A DNA stretch of 7,063 bases from Pyrinomonadaceae bacterium (GTDB taxonomy: Bacteria; Acidobacteriota; Blastocatellia; Pyrinomonadales; Pyrinomonadaceae): the NCBI GenBank assembly GCA_025929655.1, contig JAICPV010000110.1, positions 1 to 7,063 on the forward strand. Reading direction: 5' to 3'. Below, piece by piece: positions 1 to 5,512 of the stretch (position 1 is its first letter; each line of letters opens with the position of its first letter). The notes beneath the pieces are model-generated. The model was not told the DNA's origin and made no database searches. It worked only from the letters and a program-made list of their open reading frames with translations. The position numbers and the translations under genes are program-made.

Positions 1-969
1 CTGCTGAAGGTCGGCTTCCGGTTTTCGCTAGCTGTGAGTTTCACCGACCCCGGCGTGAGGCGTGTGATGCGCCTAATGGGTCCCGCGATCATCGGGACCG
101 GGGCGATACAGGTCAAGGTTTTCGTCGATACGATCGTTGCATCCGGGATCGAGGGCGGGGCTTCGTGGCTTAGTTACGCGTTCCGGCTAATGCAATTCCC
201 GATCGGTGTATTCGGCGTTGCGATCGGCACAGCGGCCATTCCGACGTTGTCGCGGCTCGCATCGGAAGAAAACATCGGAAAATTCCGCTCCACGCTTTCC
301 GATGCGGTCAAGCTCGTTTTTCTGCTTGCTGTGCCTTCGGCGTGCGGTTTGGTCGTGCTAGGAACACCGATCATTAGCCTGATCTATCAGCGGGGCGAAT
401 TCGATGCGTCCGACACAAACATGACCGCTTGGGCGTTAGCGGCGTACGCGATCGGGCTCGCGGGATATGCCGCGATCAAAGTATTGTCGCCGGCATTTTA
501 CGCGCTCGACGACGCTCGGACACCGATGTACATCAGCCTCGTGTCGATATTGATTCACGTCCCATCCAGTTTCGGACTTATGCAGCTTTTGTCTAATGTT
601 GGTGTTTCGCCCGAAAGGCCGAACGGGTACGGCCACGCCGGCGTCGCTCTTGCGACGTCGATCGTCGCGACGGTTAATTTCGCGGCACTTGTATACTTTA
701 TGCGGCGCCGAATCGACGGCCTTAACGGCCGGGATATTCTCTCAACTTTCCTAAAGATCCTGGCCGCATCCGCGGCAATGTCGGCGGTCGCTTATCTTTC
801 ATATAGGACACTGTTGGATTATTTCAGCGATAAGGTATTAACAGTCCGACTTATTGAAGCGTTTGTTCCGATCGCTCTCGCGGGCACCACGTTTCTCATA
901 GCCGCGAAACTATTGAAAATCAGGGAACTTGAAACCGTTTACCGAACATTGAAACGAAAGCTGGAGTAG
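1..969 (+). CDS. murJ: MurJ lipid II flippase, C-terminal part (5' end outside window)
   Basis: The reading frame is open from the first base to TAG at 967-969, so 322 residues of the C-terminal part are present. The GTG at 34 lies inside this frame and is not the real start. MurJ (MviN, MOP superfamily) flips the lipid-linked peptidoglycan precursor lipid II across the inner membrane. Family signatures seen are DPGVRRVMRLMGPAIIGTGA near the left edge, the SYAFRLMQFPIGVFGVAIGTA segment over nt 172-234, YQRGEF at about nt 385-402, and VLSPAFYALDDARTPM at about nt 481-528. Alternating hydrophobic stretches fit the later transmembrane helices of a 14-helix protein. The C-terminal tail (KLLKIRELETVYRTLKRKLE) is basic and probably cytoplasmic. 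The next gene begins 177 bp downstream. Identification is firm; only the N-terminal half is missing. Confidence 0.95.
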   Translation: MLKVGFRFSLAVSFTDPGVRRVMRLMGPAIIGTGAIQVKVFVDTIVASGIEGGASWLSYAFRLMQFPIGVFGVAIGTAAIPTLSRLASEENIGKFRSTLSDAVKLVFLLAVPSACGLVVLGTPIISLIYQRGEFDASDTNMTAWALAAYAIGLAGYAAIKVLSPAFYALDDARTPMYISLVSILIHVPSSFGLMQLLSNVGVSPERPNGYGHAGVALATSIVATVNFAALVYFMRRRIDGLNGRDILSTFLKILAASAAMSAVAYLSYRTLLDYFSDKVLTVRLIEAFVPIALAGTTFLIAAKLLKIRELETVYRTLKRKLE

Positions 970-975
970 GCGGAG

Positions 976-996
976 GGCAGTCCCTTCCCGACTGTC
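976..996 (+). terminator. weak hairpin after murJ
   Basis: Seven bases at 976-982 (GGCAGTC) pair with 990-996 (GACTGTC), including one G-T wobble, around a 7-nt loop, starting 7 bases after the murJ stop. The following bases (ATTGTTCACC) are not a T-tract. It may slow or end transcription in a factor-assisted way, or it may be incidental. Confidence 0.25.
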
Positions 997-1105
997 ATTG
1001 TTCACCTTGAACTATTTCCATTACAAAGCTTCGTAAAGAAAACTAAAAACTATTCGAGATAGGAAGTCACAGTTAGGAAAAGGCCTGCCCCCGCAAAACT
1101 TCAGT

Positions 1106-1134
1106 GCAGAAGCCAGCATGTCGGTAAGAGCAAC
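1106..1134 (+). repeat. short palindromic-repeat relative upstream of the carbonic anhydrase gene
   Basis: This stretch shares ordered blocks with the repeat at 3135-3162: GCAGAA, then GCCAGC, then GTAAG, then a terminal AC. It lacks a CC after GCAGAA and has six extra bases (ATGTCG) before GTAAG. It occupies the 5' flank of the carbonic anhydrase-like gene, ending 12 bases before its ATG. The stem is poorly preserved. Relationship to the other copies is inferred from the ordered block similarity alone. Confidence 0.4.
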
Positions 1135-1146
1135 CTATCCAAATTG

Positions 1147-1665
1147 ATGATCAGACCCTTTGCGAACATATCGCCGGTCATCCACGAATCCGTATTCGTC
1201 GCTGAATCGGCGATCATCATCGGCGATGTAGAGATCGGCGAGGACGCAAGCGTCTGGTTCGGGTCCGTTATTCGCGGCGACGTGAACTACATCCGCATCG
1301 GTGCGCGAACGAACATCCAGGACATGACGATGATCCACGTGAGCTCGAAAACGCACCCGACCGTTTTGGAAGAAGAGATCACCGTCGGCCATCGGGTGAC
1401 ACTTCACGGCTGCCATGTCGAGCGACAATGCCTGATCGGCATCGGCTCGATCCTGCTCGATGGCGTTCGCATCGGAGCACAATCGCTGGTAGCCGCTGGA
1501 AGTTTGCTCACCCCGGGAACGCAGATACCGCCACGTTCGTTGGTAATGGGGGCACCTGCGAGAGTGAAACGGGAACTCACCGACGACGAAGTAGCCCACC
1601 TCGACCGATCCTGGCGAAATTACACCGAACTAAAAGAACGTTACAAACGAGAGACGGGAGACTAG
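1147..1665 (+). CDS. gamma-class carbonic anhydrase-like hexapeptide-repeat protein
   Basis: A 172-residue left-handed beta-helix protein of the gamma carbonic anhydrase (CamH/YrdA/PaaY-like) family, which as trimers bind a metal between subunits and may hydrate CO2. Hexapeptide-type repeats run through residues about 10-145 (for example IIIGDVEIGEDASVW, ITVGHRV, CLIGIGSILLDGVRIGA). The metal ligands appear to be His64 (MIHV), His82 (VGHR) and His87 (TLHGC); the 82/87 spacing matches that of Cam. The RGD at 43-45 and NIQD at 56-59 match the conserved Arg, Asp, Asn and Gln of the active site. The acidic loop that holds the proton-shuttle Glu in archaeal Cam is absent, as in CamH-type proteins, so catalytic activity cannot be assumed. 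ATG 1147 is preferred over TTG 1144; no Shine-Dalgarno is visible. The last residues (RETGD) and the TAG stop are encoded by a downstream repeat element (see 1651-1722), so the native C-terminus may have been slightly different. Confidence 0.9.
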   Translation: MIRPFANISPVIHESVFVAESAIIIGDVEIGEDASVWFGSVIRGDVNYIRIGARTNIQDMTMIHVSSKTHPTVLEEEITVGHRVTLHGCHVERQCLIGIGSILLDGVRIGAQSLVAAGSLLTPGTQIPPRSLVMGAPARVKRELTDDEVAHLDRSWRNYTELKERYKRETGD

Positions 1666-1722
1666 AGACAAGAGACGAGGTTCCCGGATCTCTCCTGTCT
1701 CAAGTCTCGCGTCTCCTGTCTA
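1651..1722. repeat. inverted array of 7-bp repeats forming a long hairpin
   Basis: The left arm is four exact-period heptads GAGACNN starting at 1651, 1658, 1665 and 1672. The right arm is the mirror image, GTCTC at 1697, 1704 and 1711 and GTCTA at 1718, also with period 7. Every unit pairs with its partner without bulges (position sum 3373): 1652-1662 pairs with 1711-1721 (one wobble), 1665-1669 with 1704-1708 and 1672-1676 with 1697-1701, separated by two-base internal loops. A degenerate fifth right-hand unit (CTCTC) starts at 1690. The element begins inside the carbonic anhydrase gene and its second heptad contributes most of that gene's TAG stop. No T-tract follows, so it is not a canonical intrinsic terminator. 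It fills most of the gap to hisS. Confidence 0.85.
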
Positions 1723-1739
1723 GAACATAGACTCTGCGG

Positions 1740-1745
1740 TAAAAT
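1740..1745 (+). promoter_or_regulatory. possible -10 box (TAAAAT) for hisS, near-leaderless
   Basis: TAAAAT lies eight bases before the hisS ATG, right after the heptad hairpin. If used as a -10 box, transcription would begin within a base or two of the start codon and give a leaderless or nearly leaderless mRNA. This agrees with the absence of a Shine-Dalgarno sequence. No good -35 hexamer is visible at the usual spacing, so support is weak. Confidence 0.3.
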
Positions 1746-1753
1746 TCCACCTT

Positions 1754-3118
1754 ATGGTTTCCACAAATCCAGCACGCGGCATGCGTGATTTTCTTCCCGC
1801 GGACATCCGAAAACGCGAATACGTGATCGGCGTGATAAAGGAAGTGTACGAATCGTACGGCTTCGAGCCGCTCGAAACGCCCGCGGTCGAAAACCTCGAA
1901 ACCTTGATGGGCAAATACGGCGAGGAAGGAAACCAGCTCATTTTTAAGATCTTAAAGCGAGGCGAAAAATTGGTTCAGAGTGCAGGCTTTAGCCTGTCAG
2001 AACGCGATGAATCGCGCACTCTGAACGAACTGACCGACCTTGCGTTGCGCTATGACCTTACCGTTCCTCTCGCCCGTGTCGTTGCTGATAACCGAAACGA
2101 ACTCCCGAAGTTTTTCAAACGCTACCAGATTCAACCCGTCTGGCGCGCGGACCGCCCGGCTCGGGGCCGCTTTCGCGAGTTTTACCAATGCGATGTCGAT
2201 GCAATAGGCTCGGATTCCATGATCGTCGAAGCCGAAATACTCACGGCTGTCAGCAGAATTTTGAACCGGCTGGGTTTTAATGATTTCACTATTCGCATAA
2301 ACGATCGGCAGGTCTTGACCGACATTCTCGACACCGCAGGTGTAGCTGATGAAATGCATTCAATTGCGCTCGTCGCCATCGACAAAATGGACAAGATCGG
2401 GCCGGCAGGCGTTGCAAAAGAACTTGCGGACCGCGGTATCTCGGAAAAGTCTTCGACGATGCTTACTGAGATCTTCGCAAAGACCGGCGAGATCCTCGAT
2501 CAGGAAGGCGACATAAATCGCACGATCGTCAGCAACTTAATAAATATCGTTAGCAACGAGACTCTCTCGAAGCTTGGACAGATCTTGAAGTTCGCTTCGA
2601 AAGCTCCGATCGTTATCGATCCGAGCCTTGCGCGTGGGCTTTCCTATTACACCGGCGCGATCATGGAAATAAACGTACCTGACCTCGCGGGATCGCTCGG
2701 CGGCGGTGGGCGTTATGACGGTTTGATCGGAATGTTCGGAAAGGAGCAGATCCCGGCGTGCGGTTTCTCGCTCGGATTGGAGCGCATGCTCGTTGTGATG
2801 GAGGAGCGCGGGATGTTCCCGCCCGAGATCGCGGAATCGACACCAGCCGATGTGCTGGTGACGATCTGGAGCGAAGAAACAATTAGCGAATCGCTGAAAT
2901 TTGCGAACGAGCTCCGCGACGCCGGCATTCGCGTTACCCTCTACCCCGAACTCGACAAGCTTGGCAAACAGATCAAATATGCCGATTCGATCAAGGTGCC
3001 ATTCGTCTGCGTCCTCGGCGAGAGCGAACTTGCCGATGGAAACGTGACACTAAAAAATATGGCGACAGGCGAACAAAAGACTATCGCTAGAAATCTAGTC
3101 GCTGCAAAGCTCAAATGA
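1754..3118 (+). CDS. hisS: histidyl-tRNA synthetase (HisRS) with an inserted palindromic element
   Basis: Class II aminoacyl-tRNA synthetase of 454 residues that charges tRNA-His with histidine in the cytoplasm. Motif 1 region GMRDFLPADIRKRE is at 9-22. The ATP-site strand is of the RYDLTVP type (99-105), unlike the LRPEGT form of E. coli. Motif 2 is around 121-150 (RYQIQPVWRADRPARGRFRE). The histidine-binding signature is LARGLSYYTG at 292-301, where many HisRS have Asp in place of Ser297. GGGGRYDGL at 317-325 and motif 3 GFSLGLERM at 337-345 follow. The C-terminal anticodon-binding domain starts near 365 (PADVLVTIW). Residues 74-91 are encoded by a 54-bp palindromic repeat (1973-2026) inserted in frame between KRGEKL and ELTDLALRYDLTVP, at what should be a beta-hairpin turn. 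All catalytic motifs are intact, so the enzyme is probably active. ATG 1754 has no Shine-Dalgarno. Confidence 0.96.
   Translation: MVSTNPARGMRDFLPADIRKREYVIGVIKEVYESYGFEPLETPAVENLETLMGKYGEEGNQLIFKILKRGEKLVQSAGFSLSERDESRTLNELTDLALRYDLTVPLARVVADNRNELPKFFKRYQIQPVWRADRPARGRFREFYQCDVDAIGSDSMIVEAEILTAVSRILNRLGFNDFTIRINDRQVLTDILDTAGVADEMHSIALVAIDKMDKIGPAGVAKELADRGISEKSSTMLTEIFAKTGEILDQEGDINRTIVSNLINIVSNETLSKLGQILKFASKAPIVIDPSLARGLSYYTGAIMEINVPDLAGSLGGGGRYDGLIGMFGKEQIPACGFSLGLERMLVVMEERGMFPPEIAESTPADVLVTIWSEETISESLKFANELRDAGIRVTLYPELDKLGKQIKYADSIKVPFVCVLGESELADGNVTLKNMATGEQKTIARNLVAAKLK
1973..2026. repeat. 54-bp cloverleaf-like palindromic element inserted in frame within hisS
   Basis: The outer arms GTTCAGAGTGC (1973-1983) and GCACTCTGAAC (2016-2026) are perfect 11-bp inverted repeats. 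Between them lie two further perfect hairpins: CAGGC-TTTA-GCCTG (1983-1996) and CGCGA-TGAA-TCGCG (2003-2016), joined by TCAGAA. The base at each inner junction can pair either way, giving a compact three-way junction. The length is exactly 18 codons and the boundaries coincide with codon boundaries of hisS, so it adds 18 residues (VQSAGFSLSERDESRTLN) without disturbing the frame. Removing it leaves KRGEKL-ELTDLALRYD, which reads as a normal HisRS sequence. The architecture is like that of Rickettsia palindromic elements, which insert in frame into protein genes; this is an analogy, not a homology claim. Whether other genomic copies exist cannot be seen here. Confidence 0.85.
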
Positions 3119-3135
3119 AGCGGCGAGCTTTGCAG
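3102..3135 (+). other. 11-bp perfect inverted repeat spanning the hisS stop codon
   Basis: CTGCAAAGCTC (3102-3112) pairs perfectly with GAGCTTTGCAG (3125-3135) around a 12-nt loop that contains the hisS TGA (3116-3118). No T-run follows, so a simple intrinsic terminator is unlikely. The right arm runs directly into the repeat at 3135-3162. It may protect the mRNA 3' end, aid termination, or be a remnant of the same repeat insertion. Confidence 0.6.
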
Positions 3136-3162
3136 GCAGAACCGCCAGCGTAAGCGGGTGAC
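3135..3162 (+). repeat. REP-like palindromic repeat, forward copy
   Basis: A 28-bp unit beginning GGCAGAACCGCC and ending GCGGGTGAC. Its core can fold as CCAGC-GTAA-GCGGG, with one A-G mismatch in the stem and a GNRA-type GTAA loop. It matches the minus-strand unit at 3185-3212 at 20 of 28 positions, and seven of the eight differences are transitions. One stem pair covaries (C-G here, T-A there). Confidence 0.6.
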
Positions 3163-3184
3163 ATGAACTTTTAATCCAGATTTC

Positions 3185-3212
3185 GCCACTTGCTTATGCA
3201 AGCAGTTCCGCC
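3185..3212 (-). repeat. REP-like palindromic repeat, inverted copy
   Basis: Read on the minus strand this unit begins GGCGGAACTGC and ends GCAAGTGGC. Its core is a perfect stem CTTGC-ATAA-GCAAG (plus-strand 3189-3202). It faces the copy at 3135-3162 across a 22-bp spacer, so the two can also pair with each other into one long imperfect hairpin, the arrangement called REPIN in other bacteria. A small further hairpin GCAC-TTA-GTGC follows at 3220-3230, before the DinB-family gene. Confidence 0.6.
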
Positions 3213-3244
3213 TTGAACCGCACTTAGTGCAATTAAAGCAATCA

Positions 3245-3838
3245 ATGTTCATCGATAACTATAAAGCTGACGCCATACAGTCTTTCCGCAATTACAAGAG
3301 GATGGCCGAGCGCGCGATGGAGCAGGTGTCGGACGACGAGTTCTTTCAAACGATTGACGCGGAATCGAATTCGATCGCTATCATTGTGAAGCACATTGCA
3401 GGAAATCTGCATTCCCGCTGGCGCGATTTTTTGACGACGGACGGCGAAAAGCCGGACCGAAACCGCGATACCGAATTCGAGATGATCGGCGACGCGCGCG
3501 AGGCGCTGATGCAGTTTTGGGAGTCCGGCTGGCAGACGCTATTTAATAATATCGGACCGCTCACACCTGAAGACTTTTCAACAACGATCATGATCCGCGG
3601 TGAGCCGCACACCGTCGTCGAAGCGATCAACCGACAATTGACGCATTACAGTTATCACGTCGGGCAGATCGTTTTTCTCGCGAAGCACCTCAGATCTTCG
3701 GATTGGAAAACGCTCAGCGTTCCGAGAAACAAGTCGGCTGAATTCAATAGATTTTTAGAAGAAAAACAGGCAGCGGGCCAGGTAAAGACGGACCGGCTGG
3801 AAGCGCCGTTAGAGTTTTCGAAGAAAGTAAAGAAATGA
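3245..3838 (+). CDS. DUF1572 family protein, DinB/YfiT-like four-helix bundle
   Basis: A 197-residue protein that resembles the DUF1572 branch of the DinB superfamily: putative metal-dependent four-helix-bundle proteins, some of which are thiol transferases, most of unknown function. The conserved opening is QSFRNYKRMAERAMEQV (12-28), followed by ESNSIAIIVKHIAGNLHSRW (40-59) with FLTTDGEKPDR (62-72). The three expected metal-binding histidines are His50, His134 and His138 (QLTHYSYHVGQIVFLAKH). No signal peptide or membrane helix is seen, so it is probably cytoplasmic. ATG 3245 is chosen because the family normally begins only about ten residues before the QFRxYK-like helix; an in-frame GTG at 3227 would add six residues and has no better ribosome site. 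It is the last gene before a strong hairpin and faces a convergent gene. Substrate unknown. Confidence 0.85.
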   Translation: MFIDNYKADAIQSFRNYKRMAERAMEQVSDDEFFQTIDAESNSIAIIVKHIAGNLHSRWRDFLTTDGEKPDRNRDTEFEMIGDAREALMQFWESGWQTLFNNIGPLTPEDFSTTIMIRGEPHTVVEAINRQLTHYSYHVGQIVFLAKHLRSSDWKTLSVPRNKSAEFNRFLEEKQAAGQVKTDRLEAPLEFSKKVKK

Positions 3839-3862
3839 GGCGGGCTGTTCGACTAGCCCGCC
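3839..3862. terminator. bidirectional terminator between convergent genes
   Basis: GGCGGGCT (3839-3846) pairs perfectly with AGCCCGCC (3855-3862) around an 8-nt loop. The stem starts on the base after the DinB-family TGA stop and lies 11 bases from the stop of the opposing gene. On the minus strand the stem is followed by a T-rich run (TCATTTCTTTACTTTCTT), which suits an intrinsic terminator for the secreted-protein gene. On the plus strand only a short TTT follows, so termination there may be weaker. Confidence 0.75.
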
Positions 3863-3873
3863 CGTGAACGTTT

Positions 3874-4167
3874 CTAGTAGTTTCTGTAAACACGTCTCGG
3901 CAGAAGGACCCGGCGGATGATCTGAGTTCTAATGATCCGATTGCCTCGGTACGTAACACGAATCGTCTCGCGATAACGTCGGCCGAATCTGTACACGATA
4001 CGTGTTCTGATCACCGTCCGGCTCCCACGGCGCCAACGCCGCGGCTGATTGGCAGCCACCAAAACAACTTGTTCTCTAACTGCATGTGATCCAACCGCCG
4101 CGGTCGACGTCGACGGCAGCATCGTGATCGATCCCAGGATTGCTGATAAAAGTAATAGCTTTTTCAT
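3874..4167 (-). CDS. small secreted arginine-rich protein of unknown function
   Basis: A 97-residue protein that I do not recognise as a named family. ATG at 4165-4167 is chosen over an upstream in-frame start because it has a strong Shine-Dalgarno six bases away and opens a clear signal peptide: MKK, then a hydrophobic LLLLSAILGSITML core, with likely cleavage near STSTAA (residues 19-24). The predicted mature part (about 73 residues) contains 21 arginines, no lysine, only two glutamates and no aspartate, for a net charge near +19. From residue about 42 it alternates Arg with Ile, Val, Thr, Tyr (SRTVIRTRIVYRFGRRYRE and similar), suggesting amphipathic beta strands. No cysteine is present. 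It probably acts in the periplasm or outside the cell, perhaps binding anionic polymers such as lipopolysaccharide, nucleic acid or peptidoglycan; this is inference from charge. It is transcribed divergently from dxr. Confidence 0.75.
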   Translation of the reverse strand: MKKLLLLSAILGSITMLPSTSTAAVGSHAVREQVVLVAANQPRRWRRGSRTVIRTRIVYRFGRRYRETIRVTYRGNRIIRTQIIRRVLLPRRVYRNY

Positions 4168-4173
4168 AACTTT

Positions 4174-4178
4174 CTCCT
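4174..4178 (-). promoter_or_regulatory. ribosome binding site for the secreted protein gene
   Basis: Read on the minus strand, AAAAGGAG precedes the ATG with the AGGAG core six bases away. It is the only consensus Shine-Dalgarno in the window and fixes the start at 4167. Confidence 0.8.
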
Positions 4179-4190
4179 TTTGTCGTTTTT

Positions 4191-4208
4191 CGCCCGCCAA
4201 ATCGGGCG
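4191..4208. promoter_or_regulatory. 6-bp inverted repeat in the divergent intergenic region
   Basis: CGCCCG (4191-4196) and CGGGCG (4203-4208) form a perfect GC-rich stem with a 6-nt loop in the 5' leader of the minus-strand gene. It sits 13 bases upstream of that gene's Shine-Dalgarno core. It could be an mRNA leader hairpin or an operator; no T-run follows it on the minus strand. The rest of the gap to dxr holds a 10-bp palindrome GCCCGCGGGC (4259-4268) and a possible -10 box TAATCT (4277-4282), which would start dxr transcription only about five bases before its ATG. No convincing -35 box is visible in either direction. Confidence 0.3.
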
Positions 4209-4294
4209 CACCGATTCAATACGGCATTGGAGAGCACCAGTAAGCCTGCAATCACCGTGCCCGCGGGCGTTTGTGTTAATCTAAAAGCTCGTTT

Positions 4295-5503
4295 ATGAAG
4301 GCGATCTCAATCCTTGGCTCCACGGGCTCCATCGGCCAAAACACGCTAAAAGTCGTAGAACACTTGGGCAATATTCGTGTCGTCGCCATGGCCGCGGGCC
4401 GAAATATGGCCGTATTTGCGGAGCAGATCGCAAGATTTAAACCCGAAATGGTTTCCTGCGACGACGAGGCCTGCGCCCAGTCGCTCGAAAAGGAACTACA
4501 CCGATTAAAAGCCGCCAAACCGGCCATAGAGCTGAATTCAAAAGGCCTGATCAATGTCGCAACACATCCGGAAGCGGAATGCGTTGTTTCGGCCACCGTG
4601 GGCGCAGTGGGTTTCGTTCCCACCTTGCGTGCGATCGAGGCAGGCAAGCGGATCGCGCTCGCGAACAAGGAAACGCTGGTGATGGCCGGCGAATTAATGA
4701 CTGCGGCGGCGGAGAAATACGGTGCGGAAATATTGCCCGTCGACAGCGAGCACAACGCCATTCACCAGTGCCTCCGCGGCGAGCGCAGAAGCGAGGTAAA
4801 ACGTCTGATCCTGACCGCCTCGGGTGGCCCGTTCCGAACGAAAACCAGGGAAGAGATCGAAGACGCCACCGTCGAGCAGGCACTCGCACACCCTAACTGG
4901 AAAATGGGCGAAAAGATCACGATCGATTCGGCCACCCTGATGAACAAGGGACTCGAGGTCATCGAAGCGCGTTGGCTTTTCGGGTTTGATGCCGATCAAA
5001 TATCGGTGATCGTCCATCCGCAATCGGTAGTCCATTCGATGGTCGAGATGGTCGATGGTTCCGTGATCGCGCAAATGGGTGTCACGGATATGAAACATGC
5101 GATCCAATACGCCCTGACATATCCCGACCGCCAGCCGAACTGCCTGCCGCCGCTCGATCTTCGAAATCTCGCAAATCTCACATTCGAAGAACCTGATCTG
5201 GAAAGGTTCCCGTGTTTGCGCCTCGCCCATGACGCTTTGCGGAAAGGTGGCACGATGCCTGCGGTATTGAACGCTGCGAACGAGATCGCTGTACAGGCGT
5301 TTCTCGATAAAAAGATCGGCCTGGGCAGGATCGCAGAAATTAACCGATCCGTCATGGATGAACACGAATCATCAAATGCAGACTCGTTCGAAGAGATCCT
5401 GGCCGCCGACTCCTGGGCCCGCGAGCGCGCTATAATCAAGCTGAACGAAACGGCCGCCGGAAACGTAAAACATTACAACGCCGGACAGCCGGTTTCTCTC
5501 TAA
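4295..5503 (+). CDS. dxr: 1-deoxy-D-xylulose 5-phosphate reductoisomerase
   Basis: A 402-residue cytoplasmic enzyme that converts 1-deoxy-D-xylulose 5-phosphate to 2-C-methyl-D-erythritol 4-phosphate with NADPH, the committed step of the MEP isoprenoid pathway and the target of fosmidomycin. The NADPH-binding turn GSTGSIG is at 8-14. ALANKETLVMAGEL is at 121-134. The metal ligands are Asp150 and Glu152 in PVDSEHN and Glu221 in MNKGLE, matching Asp150, Glu152 and Glu231 of E. coli. Active-site segments SGGPFR (176-181), HPNWKMG (199-205) and HPQSVVHSMVE (241-251) are intact. The length is typical. The ATG has no Shine-Dalgarno. The rseP start lies only 9 bases after the TAA stop, so the two genes are almost certainly cotranscribed. 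Confidence 0.98.
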   Translation: MKAISILGSTGSIGQNTLKVVEHLGNIRVVAMAAGRNMAVFAEQIARFKPEMVSCDDEACAQSLEKELHRLKAAKPAIELNSKGLINVATHPEAECVVSATVGAVGFVPTLRAIEAGKRIALANKETLVMAGELMTAAAEKYGAEILPVDSEHNAIHQCLRGERRSEVKRLILTASGGPFRTKTREEIEDATVEQALAHPNWKMGEKITIDSATLMNKGLEVIEARWLFGFDADQISVIVHPQSVVHSMVEMVDGSVIAQMGVTDMKHAIQYALTYPDRQPNCLPPLDLRNLANLTFEEPDLERFPCLRLAHDALRKGGTMPAVLNAANEIAVQAFLDKKIGLGRIAEINRSVMDEHESSNADSFEEILAADSWARERAIIKLNETAAGNVKHYNAGQPVSL

Positions 5504-5512
5504 TTCTTAATT

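Noticed and set aside
1021..1036. Near-palindrome TTACAAAGCTTCGTAA as a candidate operator.
   Set aside because: It has one mismatched pair, no associated promoter that I can identify, and occurs once; chance is a sufficient explanation.
1061..1135. Possible cobalamin riboswitch: AGGAAG, GGAAAAGG, CCCCCGCAAAACT and AAGCCAGCA occur in an order resembling the conserved core and B12 box.
   Set aside because: Only about 10 of 16 B12-box positions fit and the distal half (ACCTGCC) is missing. The downstream gene has no cobalamin link, and the 3' part matches a repeat found elsewhere in the window. A covariance-model search would decide.
1135..1599. A 154-codon minus-strand open frame opposite the carbonic anhydrase gene.
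   Set aside because: It is a shadow of the conserved hexapeptide-repeat gene, with no recognisable protein features.
1651..1722. Short tandem repeats considered as a CRISPR array.
   Set aside because: Units are 7 bp with 2-bp variable positions and are inverted between arms; there are no 25-40-bp repeats, spacers or cas genes.
1973..2026. Cloverleaf-like fold could be read as a tRNA or small RNA gene.
   Set aside because: It is only 54 bases, has no acceptor-CCA region, no TTCGA-type T-loop or anticodon arm of proper size, and lies in frame within a conserved protein gene.
4049..4243. A 64-codon plus-strand open frame across the divergent region before dxr.
   Set aside because: It overlaps the secreted protein gene in antisense, lacks a ribosome site and shows no protein-like pattern.
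4694..5365. A 223-codon minus-strand open frame opposite dxr.
   Set aside because: It lies wholly antisense to the well-supported dxr gene, has no ribosome site or recognisable domain, and is expected from the codon composition of the true strand.
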